From: Combretum micranthum
Lineage: Eukaryota > Streptophyta > Magnoliopsida > Myrtales > Combretaceae
Direction of reading: 5' to 3'
DNA: 64,000 nt
Assembly (NCBI GenBank): GCA_024138025.1
Contig: JAMXBD010003410.1
Span: 1 to 64,000, forward strand
The notes beneath the pieces are model-generated. The model was not told where the DNA came from. It made no database searches and saw only the letters and a program-made list of their open reading frames with translations. A program made the translations under genes and the position numbers. Shown here in pieces: positions 23,480-37,400 of the stretch. Position 1 is the first letter of the stretch. Each line of letters starts with the position of its first letter.

Positions 23480-26400
23480 TATAAGCCCCGGAAATTTTCA
23501 ATAAATAATTTTAAGATGAATTTCGAGAATAAACCCTAAAAATCACTCCAAATTAAAACCAAATTTCAACTAGTCCAAAAACACGAACGAATTCATAAAC
23601 TTCTTAATCTTGAGAAAATGAAAATCTTTAAAAATAAAATAAGAACACAGTGGTCTTCAAATTCAAAACCACGACGTACGAAAAAATTCCATATTTAACT
23701 CCGACTTATAAAATCGGGTAATATAAAGCCCAAAAACAAACTATTAAAAAGTAAATAATGATTGACCTTCGAAAATAAAACTCAATTCAAGAATTCCGAA
23801 AATATTAAGAGATATTAAGTACTTACAAAAATAAAATTTAAAAATAAATTTCTCAAATTAAATATGTTGTATAAACATAAATATCAGTTTCCAAATTGGC
23901 AAAGGTCTAAACCGGAAAAATCACCCGGAAACCCTAATCGGAATGCAATAGCCTAAGTCCGGCAACCTAGTGCCCCTAACCCTAGAGGCCGAGGCGTAGC
24001 TAAATATGTAGAATAGCTCATAGTAATATGAGTTTGTTTAAAAATATCAGATTGGTAAATTTTTGACCTATTTCGAACCCGTTCGGACACAGACTTCGAA
24101 AAGCGTGTCCGGGGCCCGAGATATAAAAATATACCAATAGTACCGTTAGACTCGTAATTTCATAAGATTTTAAAAATATCAGTTATATAATTTTTCGGGT
24201 TATAAAAGTTACAGTTATAACCTTTTTATCGTATTTCCATTATTACCGGTAATTGATTAGTCTTTGCACTATTCATTTTTTTTCATTATAAAATTTTATT
24301 ATTCTTATAAAGCCTTATATTTTTAGATAAATAATTTATATATTATAGAAAATTTTTTTTTTCTAAAAATTAGTTAGTTCGGGCTTTTACGGGATCAGAT
24401 TCTGTTTAAGACCCGGTACTAAAAATAAAATAAATTAATTCAATAATTGAAAAATATTTTTATTCCCATAAAATATTTTTTTAGAATTTTTCGGGTTATA
24501 AAAATATTATTTATAGCCCATATTCGAGTATTTTGACCGTACCGGTAACGTATTCGTTAAAATACTAAAATAATTCAAATAATTATTTAATTTTTATTAT
24601 GAAAATTCTGCTACAATTATTTGGAATAAATTTTCCAATTTTATTTTATTTTAATTTATTTTATTAATAAAGTACTTTTACAATCCATACCTTCAAGTAC
24701 ACCTTACACATATCACTTCCTTTTCACTTCAATCTTTCTACACATAATCCCACAATTCATGGCAGATTTTTGACCCATCTTGCTGCCATTGTCCTTTTAT
24801 TTAATCATAATTTGACTAAAATAATTATTTTCTACTCCTTCTTAAAGAAGCTACACATACACATTTATTACACAAATTAATTTCAAGTCAAAATTCAAAC
24901 AAAACCCTCTCTCTCCTCTCTTTAGAATTCACGTGCAGCACACAAAATTGGCTGCCTTTGTTTTATTTTTTTTTCCCTTTCATTTAATACAATTCCATCT
25001 CCATTTAATGCCTCTTTATTATTTCCTTTTTGAAATCCCTCTCTTTTCCTCTCTTTTCCCTCTCTTTCTTTCTTCTTCTTGTTCATATTTCTTCAATAAA
25101 CAAGCTGCCCCCTTCTTCTTCCATGGCTTCCACACTTCATTTTTAAAGATTTCTAAGCAAATCTTCTTCCCAAAGCTCCATAGGTGATATAGGTAAAGTG
25201 TAATGAAGGTTTCATGCATCAAATGAACTTCCATAAGCTTAAAAGCTTAGGATGATGATGCCAAAAATGAAATCTTTCTCTTCTCCACTTTTATTATCTT
25301 GTATTTCAATTATTTTCTTGTTTAAAGTTGATATATTTTGTAGATCTAATTTTTTGTAACTTTGATTTTGTTTATGCCATAGATCTTGTTATTTAAGTTG
25401 TTATATTTATTATTTCTTATGATTTATGCATAGATCCATCATCCACATGTGTTCATGCATTTAAAACTAGTTTAGAAAACTAGATCTAGAGTTTTGAGTT
25501 CATAGAATGCATTAGACTTTGTTTTATGTTTATGAACAACTTGCTATAGCATGATGATGGTAGAAAAATTGTAGGAAACTCAAGATCTATTTTATTTTCA
25601 ACAAAAACAACTTTTGAAAATTCGGATGAAAATGGAACCATATTTAGAAAAGTGGTTTTTCAACTTCAAAATGTATATTTTTCATTTAAAATGAAGGGCT
25701 TAGGGTATAGATACCATAAATGAAAGATTTTGATAAGTGAAGTTTAGATCCATGATGTTTATAGCTTATTACCATGCATTTGTTTTATGTTTATGTTCAT
25801 ATTAAGTATAGATCTTAGTTATGAACTCAAACAAAATTGTGAAATTCGTATTTTGGCAAGACCCATATTTAAAAACTACTTTTCAAGTGTCAAAATGTAA
25901 TTTTTACATAAGAAAATGAAGGCTTAATATATATATAGCATCAAGACTTCATTTTATATGGTTCAAAGATGATTTTCAAAGATTAATTTTCAAAACAAAG
26001 TTCTATTCTCGGATTTTGGCCAAGGCCTAGTGCAAAAACATGTTTTCCAACTCAAAAATAAAGTTTTTATTCAAGAAATGAAGGGCTCTTAAGATATGAT
26101 ATGTAAGGAATGGATTTTCATAAGTTTAGATAGGTTTTATCAAAAGATATGTCCAAAAATGAATTTTGTAAATTCGGATCCCAACCAAGACCAATTTTTA
26201 AAACCCATTTATCAACATCAAAACTCATGTTTTATGTGAAAAATGAAGTATATAGGTAATAGGTATCATTAAGTAGTGATTTTTATAAGTTGAAATGAGT
26301 TTTGATGAGATTAATGTATAAAACAAGAAATAGAATCAAGATGAGAAAATTTTGAGTTAGTAACCAATTTGTGAAATTCGTAATTTTGAGTGAAGGCCAT

Positions 26401-28344
26401 AAGAACACCTATTATCCAAGTTCAAAATGAAAGTTTTATGTATTAAATGAAGTCCTTAAGTAATAGGTATCATAAGGTCTTAAATTTTAATGCATTAAAC
26501 AAGTTTTCCCCAAATGAATCATTCAAAAAAGTGGATTTTCTAAAATTCGGATTTTTGAGTAAATCATATTGGAAAACATATTTACAAAGTGTAAAATGGG
26601 AATTTTTATGTAGAAATGAAGGTCATAAGTAGTATATATAATGAAGACTCAATTTTAACAAAAATAATTATATTTTCTTAAGTAACAAATCCAAAACAAA
26701 TGGAAATGATAAAAGTTAGAAAACTAGATTTTTCATAAGTAAGTTGTCATTATGGTCTTGCAAAATAAAAAGTTATAAAATTTCCTTTTAGTAAAATCAT
26801 CAAGATCATGCATGCAATAGGCTCATCTCATGTCATTCATGTTAGGAAATCACTCATATTGCATGTATAGTTAAGTTATATAGTAGGAACATTTCAAACA
26901 TTTACAAAACTATTTTTCGGAAATTGAAATTGTTGCTGACCTAATCTGATCCGAACTTTTCGAAGCTTCAAAGTTTTCAAAACTTGAAAATAATGTTAGA
27001 ATTAGATAGATCTTTCGAAGTAGATAGAAATCGATATATAATTTGCGAGATTCCGAGTTAAAATGACCAAGTTATGGCCGTTTTAAGTCGGAATTCCCGC
27101 TTAGGACGAGAATTACGAATTTGATAGTTCGTATGAAATTGTTTGGATTAGTTTGAGTTGAAATACTTATTAAAGTATTTCTTCCTTTTTAGGAGATCCC
27201 GAAATCGACGATTCCCTACCACCGGATTACTATTACTAGAAGACCGGTGATCCAATGGCCGAGTGAGTTTTCTCCTTGTTTTGTTACCTTGATTGTGATT
27301 GTAGTTAGTTGCATTAGAATTATAGGAACAAGATAAAAATCGATATGAATGGGGATGGGATATATGATGAGACTGTGATGAATGTATGCCAAAGAATACT
27401 AAAGCATATCGAAACCACGATTTGATTGGATAACTGCACCGTTCATATTATTCCTGTTATATGTATGATATTGGTTGGTCACTCTAAAGAATGTATAAAT
27501 ATTTTTGTCCTAAACAAAAACTTAAATTGGTCATGCATCACATCGGACATATTGCATTTGGTAGCATGCTACTCCTACGCAGGTCGATCGGTATGGTCCG
27601 TTGTTGCCTCGTTTGGATAACGAGCCCGGTGCCAGAGCTCATTCAGGGGTACTAAGGCGCATGTGGATGCATTCTTGGATGAGCCTAGCCGAGTCGAGTG
27701 CTAAGAGCCGAGGGCTTGGGGACTAGATGCGGTCGTGTAGACTCAATACCATTCCTAACCCAAGATACGGAGGGCGTAAATCCGTTCTGTGTGTGGGTTC
27801 CGGATACCCACGCATAATTGCTTGCTCACGTGTTTGTTCATGCATAGCATATGATTGACTAATACTTGTTTGTTATGGTACGGAATTAAGGGAATTCTCA
27901 CTAAGCTAGTGTAGCTTATACCCCAATAGTTGTTTAAATGAACAGGTTATCTCAAGAATGCAAGGTGGGGACCGAATTAGTTGGAGTCGGGAATGACTTT
28001 GGGATTTCGGCAAGTAATACGAATGTTTGAAGTTATCTGCTAGTTTTAGGATTTGTCTTGTAATAGTTTATGCAGGGAAGCCTGTGGATGAATGTAATTG
28101 GAGTTGAATGATTTGTATTTTGAAGTGTAGTGATTTGCATCTGAAGTATAGTAAATTTGTATTTCCTTTACATTGTTACTCAAGCTATATCAACGTAAAA
28201 TGTATTACTCCGATGAGTCTCCTCCATGTGTTAGACGCCTTGTACATAGTATGGAAGCCTTCGCGTGACTAAGGTGGTCATTCTTAGGCTTTAATATTGT
28301 GTACGGCGGACTGCCACGTTTAGGGTACCCTTCGGGGCGTGACA
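23480..28344 (+). mobile_element. Long solo LTR (4865 bp), TSD atttc
   Basis: Starts tataagccccgg (TG to TA) at 23480 and ends ttcggggcgtgaca at 28344. TSD atttc is exact at 23475-23479 and 28345-28349, and the interrupted LTR resumes right after. It is 1.3 kb longer than its relatives, mainly because of an AT-rich body at 25250-26900 with repeated 'aaaatgaagg..ttaagta' phrases. It shares the cgaaaagcgtgtccggggcccg and taccggta blocks and the terminal block, but has no hairpin module. It carries cacgtgcagcacacaa near 24930, shared with the LTR at 6559. The segment 27560-27780 is unusually GC-rich for the window. Confidence 0.92.
25650..26660 (+). repeat. Diffuse direct repeats in long LTR body
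   Basis: A loosely periodic pattern of about 170-190 bp recurs about six times: 'caacttcaaaatg..ttttatttaaaatgaagggctta..gatac..ataagt..gattttcataag..aaattcgga'. Examples lie near 25660, 25880, 26050, 26210, 26420 and 26590. The units are strongly diverged. This array accounts for much of the extra length of the LTR at 23480. Confidence 0.55.
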
Positions 28345-30095
28345 ATTTCCATAAATGACTTCTTGTAACAAAATTTCAAACAAGTTATTTAATCAAACAA
28401 ATGGAATGCAACATACAGGTGGGCAAACAAGGCATATAGTTTTCCGAGAACTATATGTTGAATGGATTTGCGCCCTCCATTCGGGGTTTTGTGATGCATA
28501 ACCTCAAACAAGTAGTTTTAGTAAAAAGATTTATGCTTCCGACCAATATCGCCAAGCATATGAAGTCTAATTGAATTGAGTCTTGCTTTCATATCTTTCG
28601 CCAAGCATTTCCTTAACGCCGCCAAGCAATCGCTTTTGGACACTCCGCTAAGTGTTGCTTTCGACATGAGCTTACTATCCTTCTCACTCAAGGATAATAA
28701 CCCAAATGCATGTGACTCACTTCATGGTATGCATGAATCCATTTATTTATGATATCATAATATTATTATTATCAAATTTAAGGCGATCAAAAATATCATA
28801 CAAAGTAAGTGTTATACTACAACAAACACTTAAATCAATTCCGGCCTCGCTATTCTTAGGACTCTTTCAAGAATTATTTTACACACAAATCCATTTGTCT
28901 TTTCCTAACTCTAATGCAACTAAATTACAAGCACAACAAGTATAGTATTTAAAGGAAATAAACTCACGATGCCATGTCGACTATTCTTCTTATACGGATG
29001 AGTCGTTCACACACTCCAATCAATCGAAATAGTCTTCGGGATATAGGTATCCTTCCCTGGAGTCACCTAGCCAAGGAAAATACCCACAATGAGTATTTCT
29101 TGATGATTTTCTTGAGTTTTGACAAGACAATGTCAAAAGAACGTTAAAGTTCGTATAAAGGAAAGTTCTAATTTAAAATGGCACTTGGTCATTTTAACTC
29201 GGAATCGCTCATATAATATACCGATTTCTACCTACTCGAAAAGATCTATTCATTTCTAAAACTAATTTTATCAAAATAAACCATTTAGGCCTCGAAATAG
29301 TGGCTATAAAATTCATCACGAATTTTCTAACTTAAAAACAACTCTGGTTCAATCAATCAAGATTTGCTTGATAAATACTTAGTTATCTATATAGTTGAAA
29401 AAATTCTCTTTTTATGGTTACTTAGCTCATATTTAATTCATGCTTAAGTGCTTTGTTGTCCATTCATATTTCTTGAGTGAAATAATGTCGATTTGGAGTT
29501 TTAGAAAAACATAGTTTACAAAGATTCATTTTGTAAATCTTTTTGAAATGAATATTTTGTTTCTTTTGTTTTCAAAGAATTACTTTATTTTTGACTTATT
29601 ATTTTTCTAGATGTCTTTTTGAAAAATAATTTTTCCTCTTTTCTAAATTCTTGTGTTGGTCCTATGTATGTTCTACACCATCTTTCTTTGACTATTTATT
29701 TGAAAAGATCTAAACTTGAAAATCCTCACTTCTTGCTCCCTAAGGTTTTTGCTATGTTATGTTTTCGTAGAAATCATTTTGTATCAAAAATCATATTCTT
29801 TTGTAAAACAAAATGGAATGATTTAAAAAGCTTTTCATAACAAAAGTAGTTTCTAAAATTGTAGTGGGTTTTTTGTAACTTGAAAAGAATGACTTTATTT
29901 TTGTTAAACCATAGATTTTATACTTCTCATAAACTTATCTCTAAGTGGTAAAATCTCCTTTGGTTAATTATTTTTAGAACTTGGAAATTTTGGACAACAA
30001 TCTCAATGAACATGATTTATGAGAGATAATAGCAACCAAAGTAACATAAATAATAAAGTCAAGTATTGGGAGTCTTAGCTTTTTCAAGGCTCCTA

Positions 30096-30196
30096 GGACT
30101 AAGAAGTAGACTAGTCCCAAAATAAAAATAAAATGAAAGAAAGAAAAATTTGTTTTGACTTGATGATGACAAGTCTAAAACTAGAGACTAATCTTA
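30096..30196 (-). other. LTR three-hairpin module (wobble variant)
   Basis: Transcript-sense H1 arms are taagattag and ctagtttta (plus-strand 30188-30196 and 30176-30184). Two pairs are G-U, so the stem is kept despite substitutions on both sides. H2 gacttg/caagtc (30157-30175) is perfect. H3 uses 30096-30101 and 30112-30117. Confidence 0.6.
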
Positions 30197-30444
30197 AAAT
30201 AATAAGGAATAAATAAATAAATTACAATGGAATAAATAAATAAATTGCATTGCATAAAATAAATAAATTGCAAGTGAGCTTACATGCTCTAAAGAATATG
30301 TATATATATAATAATACTTAGATATAGTAACAATAATATGAATAAAAATAATAACATAAACATAAATAGATTTTCATGAACAAGAACAATACATGAACAT
30401 AATGTAGCTTCCATAACATTTAGTCTTTGGAAACTCACACTATG

Positions 30445-30464
30445 GTCATGTAAAGTTACATGAC
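30445..30464. promoter_or_regulatory. 20-bp palindrome in LTR leader
   Basis: gtcatgtaa-ag-ttacatgac, perfect arms; same place as in sister LTRs, about 200 bp downstream of the minus-strand TATA box at 30668-30675. Confidence 0.6.
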
Positions 30465-33400
30465 ATGAAAAGAAAAAAATAATATGGAATGTTACCTAAA
30501 GAAGACTTTGTATTGTTATTGGTTATGGGTTTTAGTTGTTGGTAGAAGTTTTTTGGATAAATTTGAGAGTTTTGGGAGGATATTTTGAGAGAGTTTTGAG
30601 AGGAATTTGGGAGAGTTTTTGTAAGAATTTGTGGGTAGTAGTTGTGTGAAAGAAGTGAAAAAGGAGGTATTTATAGGAAAATGTGAGTGATTTTTGTGTG
30701 ATTAAAATAAAAAAAATAAAACAAATTGAGGAAGAGAGAGGGGGTGGTGCCGGCCATAGAGAGGAGAGAGGAAGAGTGTTTTTATTTTTTGTATTTTGTG
30801 AATTAAATGAAGTAATAAATAAAGTAATAAATAAAGTAGATGTGAAATAAAGTTATGAGAAAGGTAAAAAGTAAAGGTTATAGGTTATGGTGTGTGTAAG
30901 AGTAGGTGTAAGAAAAAGTAGAGATAAAAGAATAGTGTAGAATAGTAATGAATAGTGTAATGTAAAGTAGATATGACTAATAAAATACCGTAGTAAGAAA
31001 ATACGCGTATAAATGTGATATCTGTTATTTTTACTTATTGAAAAATTACAAAATTATATTTTTGAAAACCTTGTATTTTTACGAGTTTAAAACGTATATT
31101 CGGAATATTTTTACTATTTCTGGGTTCCGGACACGTTTTTCAAGACACAGTCCGATTGGGTTCGAAACGAGTTCGGTTTTTACTAATCTGATCTTCTTTT
31201 CGTTACCTTAGATAATTCCACATTATTCTACATTTTAAATTTCTAACTTATCTCAGAGTTTCTTATTCGGGATTGCTGGACTTAAGTTATTTCGTATAAC
31301 TAGGTTTCGTTGACCATTAGCTTCGGTTGACTTTCGGTTTAGGGTTTTAGGCTTAAACCGATTCCAAAAATTTGGGGGTTTACAAAACCAAAACTCAGTA
31401 AAGTATAATCCTTACACTTATATCGCCAAGCAAAAGCAACCAAGTTATTTATTGGATCAAGCATATAATGCAGTAAACATGTGAACAAACATATGATATG
31501 AATGCATATATAGTCCAATTGGTAATGTATATATAATTGATTTATGCCCTTCAGTCAGGGGTCCGAGGGAACTCCAATATCGTCAAGAACCTCGACTTGG
31601 GACTTGAACTATCTAGAAAATTTCTTACACATAGAAGTAACATAAAGTTAAGTATACAAATATTTTATTCCTAAAGTGGAATTAAACCAAGTTAATGATA
31701 CTGGTGTGGCCCTAAACAATAATCTGTACCCTTAAATACATTTTAGTTCTTACTTATCAAGAAGAGCCATGGTACGCATTTCGTACTCATGATTGCAGCC
31801 CATTCAGCTCATTACAAGCGATGACGCCTTCGACCTTGCAGTATGCTAAGTTCAACATTATATCCTAGTCAATTAGATTTATGTCAAGCTTAATGATATG
31901 AGCAAATAGATTCATAGAAACTCATTGTCACCTCCAAAGGTTACCATAAACGTGACAGTCCGCCACACTCAATATTAAAGCTAAGTATGACAACCTTAGT
32001 CATTCCCAAAAGCTTTTATATTACGTGTAAGGCGTGCTTTCACAACTTTAGAGGACCATACATGGAATTATGAAGCTTAAGAAGATACAATAACATATTA
32101 AGAAAAGATGATTCATAATATTCAGTTACTTATAACAACGATCTTTACAACTTAGGGACATTTCCCCTTGATCACTAACCTATTACAAGAATATTTGTAC
32201 ATCATTACTAATACTACACTTCATCTAAAATTTCCTTTATAAAAAAAAAATTACCTGACCGTAGGGTCCTCGTGGCCTTAACCATAAATAAGGGAACTAC
32301 AAAAGATATCTATGGGGGTATAAGCTAACAGGCTTAGTGAGACTTATTTCCACAAATGACTTCTTGTAACAAAATTTCAAACGAGTTATTTATTCAAACA
32401 AATGGAATGTAACATACACATGGGCAAACAAGGCATATAGTTTTCCAAGAACTATATGTTGAATGGATTTGCGCCCTCCATTCGGGGTTTGGTGATACAT
32501 GTCCTCAAAATAAGTAGTTTTAATAAAAAGTTTTATGCTTTTGATCAATATCGCCAAGCATATGAAGTTTACTTGAATTGAGCCTTGCTTTCGGATCTTC
32601 CGCCAAGCATTTCCTTTTCCATAACGCCGCCAAGCAATCGCTTTCAGATACTTCGCCAAGTGTTGCTTTCGACATGAGCTTACTATCCTTCTCACCCAAG
32701 GATAATAACCCAAAATGCAATGTGACTCACTTCGTGGTATGCATGAATCCATTTATTTATGATGTCATAATATTATCATTATCAAATTTAAGGCGATCAA
32801 GAATTTCATACAAAGCACGTATTACACTAAACAATCATTTGAACCAATTCCGGCCTCGATATTCTTAGGATTCTTTCAAAGAATAAATTTACATACATAT
32901 CCATTTATCTTTTCCTAACTCTAATGCAACTAATTTACAAGCACAACAAGTATAGCATTTAAGGGAAATAAACTCACGATGCCATGTTGACTATTCCCCT
33001 ACGCGGATGAGTCGTTCACACACTCCTCTTAATCAAAATAATCTTCGGGATAAAGGTATCCTTCCTCGGAGTCACCTAGCCAAAGAAAATACCCTCAATG
33101 AGTATTTCTTGATGATTTTCTTGAATTTTGACAAAACAATGTCAAAAGAACGTTAAAGTTCGTATAAAGGAAAGTTCCAACTTAAAATGGCCATAACTTG
33201 GTCATTTTAACTCGGAATCGCGCATATAATATACCGATTTCTACCTACTCGAAAAGATCTACCCATTTCTTAAATTATTCTTAACAAACAAGGTCATATA
33301 GGCTCTGAAAAAGTAGTGATAAAATTCACCACGGATTTTCCAATTCAAAAACAACTTTTTCAATCAATCAAAATTTGTTTGATAAATACTTAGTTATCTA

Positions 33401-34092
33401 TATAGATGAAAAATTCTCTTTTTTATGGTTACTTAGCTCATATTTATTCATGCTCAAGTGTTTGTTGTCCATTCATGTTGCTCAAATAAAATCATGCCGG
33501 TTTTGGAGTTTTTAGAAAATATATAGTTTACAAGAATTCACTTTTGTAAATCTCTTGAAATGAATATTTTGTTTCCTTTGTTTTCCAAAGATGTTTTATG
33601 TTGGCTTACATATATTTCCAAGTAACTTTTTGAAAATAACTTTTCTTCTTCTATGTTTTCTATATTAATACTATTTTTCCTATACAAATTTCTTTGTTTA
33701 TTTGTTTGCAAAAATTTTTTATTTGAAAATTCTTCATCCTTTCCTCATATTATGTTCTTCATAGAAATTATCCTTGCATAAAAATTTATTTTCTTTATAA
33801 AAACAAAGCGTTTTAAGAAGCTTTTTATAGTAAGAGTAGTTTTTAAAATCTTAGTGGTTTCTTCTTGTAACTTGAAAAGGGATAACTTTTTTTTTTGTTT
33901 TAAACCATAAATCTTCTACTTTATATAAACTTGTTTCTATGTGTCAAAATCTCCTTTTTGTCAATTATTTTTAGAACTTAAAATCTTGGACAACAATTTA
34001 AATGAACATGAACTATGAGAAAATAATAGCAACCAAAGTAACATAAATAATAAAGTCAAGTATTGGGAGTCTTAGCTTTTTCAAGGCTCCTA

Positions 34093-34192
34093 GGACTAAG
34101 AAGTAGACTAGTCCCAAAAAAAAATAAAATGAAAGAAAGAAAAATTTGTTTTGACTTGATGATGACAAGTCTAAAACTAGAGACTAGTCTTA
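34093..34192 (-). other. LTR three-hairpin module
   Basis: H1 arms taaaactag (34172-34180) and ctagtctta (34184-34192), one G-U pair in the transcript. H2 34153-34171 is perfect. H3 ggacta (34093-34098) pairs with tagtcc (34109-34114). Confidence 0.6.
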
Positions 34193-34440
34193 AAATAACA
34201 AGGAATAAATAAATAAATTGCAATGGAATAAATAAATAAATTGCATTGCATAAAATAAATAAATTGCAAGTGAGCTTATATGCTCTAAAGAATATGTATA
34301 TATATAATAATACTTAGATATAATAACAATAATATGAATAAAAATAATAACATAAACATAAATAGATTTTCATGAACAAGAACAATACATGAACATAATG
34401 TAGCTTCCATAACATTTAGTCTTTGGAAACTCACACTATG

Positions 34441-34460
34441 GTCATGTAAAGTTACATGAC
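34441..34460. promoter_or_regulatory. 20-bp palindrome in LTR leader
   Basis: gtcatgtaa-ag-ttacatgac with perfect 9-bp arms, same LTR position as the other copies. Confidence 0.6.
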
Positions 34461-37400
34461 ATGAGAAGAAAGAAAATAATATGGAATGGTTACCTAAAGA
34501 AGACTTTGGTATTGTTATGTGGTTATGGGTTTTAGTTGGTAGAAGTTGTTTTGGGATAAATTTGAGAGAGTTTGGGAGGATATTTTGAGAGAGTTTTGAG
34601 AGATTTTGGGAGAGTTTTTGTAAGAATTTGTGGGTAGTAATTGTGTGAAAGAAGTGAAAGAGGAGGGGGGTATTTATAGAAAAATAGAGTGATTTTTGTG
34701 TGTGATTAAATAAAAGAAAAATAAAACAAATTGAGGAAGAGGGGAGGGGGTGGCGCCGGCCATAGAGAGGAAGAGGAAGAGTGTTTTTATTTTTTTGTAT
34801 TTTGTGGATTGAATGAAGTAATAAATAAAGTAGATGTGAAATAAAGTTATGGGAAAGGTAAAAAGTAAAGGTTATAGGTATGGTGTGTTAAGAGTAGGTG
34901 TAAGAAAAAGTAGAGATAAACGAATAGTATATAATAGTAATGAATAGTGTAATGTATAGATATGACTAATAAAGTACCGGTAGTAAGAAAATACGTGTAT
35001 AAATGTGATATCTGTTATTTTTACTTACCGAAAAATTACAAAATTAATATTTTTGAAAACCTTATATTTTCACGAGTCTAAAGGTATATTCGGGATATTT
35101 TTACTATTCCGGGCTCCGAGACACGTTTTTCAAGAACCATGTCCGATTGGGTTCGAGACGAGTTACGGTTTTACTAATCTGATCCTTTATCGTTACCTTA
35201 AATAATTCCGCATTATTCTACATTTTAAATTTCTACTTATCTTCATTGAGTTTCTTATTCGGGATTGCCGGACTTAAGTTATTTCGTATAACTAGGGTTT
35301 CGTTGACCATTAGAGCTCCAGTTGACTTCCGGTTTAGGGTTTTAGGCTTAAACCGATTCTAAAAATTTGGGGGTTTACACTCATAATTCCAATTAACTAA
35401 ATAACACAACCAGAATCCATTATGATATGTTATAATAGTTTAACACAATCATAACACGATGTAAACACAGACATTTCCTAATCCCTCATGCGATTTCAAT
35501 CATTCATAATGTTACAATGTCTTCTATTAAAGTACAAGAAAATATAGAGATCATAGGATATATACTCACTCTATCGTTGCTTTCAACTATCATAATAGTC
35601 CCCTGGTAGGTCACTATCAAGGTCAGATTCACCTGAATTTAGCATAAAATCCTAAAGATGGTACAAGAAATGGCTTAGTAATCTAATGAAGCAACTTTAC
35701 TACAGAAGCTTTAAGATTTTTATAGTTCTAAGGTCTAAATTTTAATTGTCTAGAACTTCTTCATTTATAATCCATTTTAAGCAAATAAACAATCAATTCC
35801 ACTCAGTTTTTCAATTATTTTTTCATGAAGTACTTAGTTTTTATAAAAGAGGAGGTCACAAAATCATATTGGCTGCATCCAATTGCCCCTCTAGAAATTC
35901 TTTATAAGTTGTATTCCTATTATATTTACCCTTCATGTACAACCTTCGGATCATGTAGTTCTCACTTAACCTTCCTATGCCTTCCTAGATGTGATTAAGC
36001 ATTTACTCATTTTGCTATCTTTACATTACATTATTAAAGACCACTATTGTTGAGTTTAAAAGATATACTCACTCAAAGATCCTTATAGCTAGGAAGTGTC
36101 AGCCCCTTCTTCCACTATAGTTGGTGATCTATATGATGAATGAGCATATGGTATATGCATGCGAATTTTGTTTAGTTCATTGTTGCGAAAGAAATAGCAA
36201 AGTTTAGGGTTCGGAACAAATTGCCAAGGTGAAGAAGATCCTGCTTCATAGTGTAAATCTTATATGCATGTTGCTCTTAAAGTGATAACTTTCATCTTAA
36301 CTTTGACACTTAGTGGCCAGCTATCTAGAGGGGGTCTTTTAAGTCAACTTCCGCACACATATGAAGGATCATAACACAGCTTATAACTAATATGTTGCTG
36401 AAATTAGCAACTATGTAGCAAGGCATGAAAGGCACACCCATAGGGCATAAGAAAGCACATTGCTAACACGTGCAAAGGTAGGGGAGTGTATTTACCAATT
36501 TACATACATCATTGAATTGATTTGATGGGGATTCCTACATGAATGCAAGGCCAACTTTCCAAGAATTGTTCTTATTCAATTCCTAATAACTCTGTGAGAT
36601 CCTTGCTAATCTGATGAAGCAGAGTTAGGGCAAATTTTAGATTGGTTGTCGTTTGCTTGTTGTTGAGAGTTATGGCAGTAAAGAGAAGGAACAACTATCA
36701 CAACGCCAGCTTCCTCACATGATCCCACCATAAATTATTACTAGCAGTTAGGATACTTTGTTACAGCATTTCTTAGGAATCTTAAGGAATTTCGGTAAAC
36801 GCTGCAGGAGTCCAAGGAAGGTAAATTTGGTTATCGACTAAATTGATCAACCTTGTTGGTCCCAAGAAAAAGTAGCTTCTGATTTAGTAAAGGTGCACGT
36901 GAAGAGGTCAAGTTGTTGCACGTTCATGGCTTGACACCTAGTTGTTCCTACTTTTCATGGATAAAGCAGTGGTTGATCCTATCAACCAAAGAAATTCACG
37001 CTCAACTGCAACTTTCAGGTTTTACCCTTGTTAATCTATGGGAATGAGAAAGGTTAGTGTACTGGTTCGAAATTCTAATGCAACAATAGAGCATAATTTT
37101 GTTAGCTCTCCAAAAGTCTAAGATAGCCCTATGATGGGCGCTGCTAGCTCCATTTGGGGCTTTTAATTGCTTGGGTGATGGCTCCATCAAATTCCGTTGT
37201 TGGCTCTATGGCTCTCTAGGTGATCCTTTCATCTTGTTGATAACTCTCATTACCTGCAGTTGGTTCTCAAGTGACACTATAGCACTCCAATGTTGGCTTC
37301 TCAAGCGACATGGAGTACTTATGATGTTTTTATATGTGGTTGTTATCTCTAATTTACTTTATCTGCCATGCTAAGTTGATACTTCATATGAAGGTCTAAC

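Larger units (their letters stand above)
23054..31384 (-). mobile_element. Solo LTR (about 3.46 kb net), TSD aaacc, itself interrupted
   Basis: Minus strand. The left end is tatcacgcccc (TG to TA at 23054) and the right end is gggggtttaca at 31384. TSD aaacc lies at 23049-23053 and 31385-31389. It is split at 23479/28350 by a plus-strand solo LTR. It belongs to the recent subfamily: gcttggcgg minisatellite (28560-28670), hairpins (30096-30196), palindrome (30445-30464), TATA (30668-30675). It lies inside the junction LTR, so it is younger than that one. Confidence 0.93.
31926..35379 (-). mobile_element. Solo LTR (3454 bp), TSD ctcat
   Basis: Minus strand: tgtcacctcc at 31926 and gggggtttaca ending at 35379. 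TSD ctcat is exact at 31921-31925 and 35380-35384. It is near-identical in layout to the solo LTRs at 11874 and 23054: minisatellite (32545-32670), hairpins (34093-34192), palindrome (34441-34460) and TATA (34671-34678). It inserted separately into the same junction LTR, about 0.5 kb (net) from the insertion at 23054. Confidence 0.95.

Noticed and set aside
25019..25234. Lys/Glu-rich minus-strand frame and the overlapping Phe-rich plus-strand frame
   Set aside because: Both come from a pyrimidine-rich tract in the long LTR at 23480 and mirror each other; there is no independent support.
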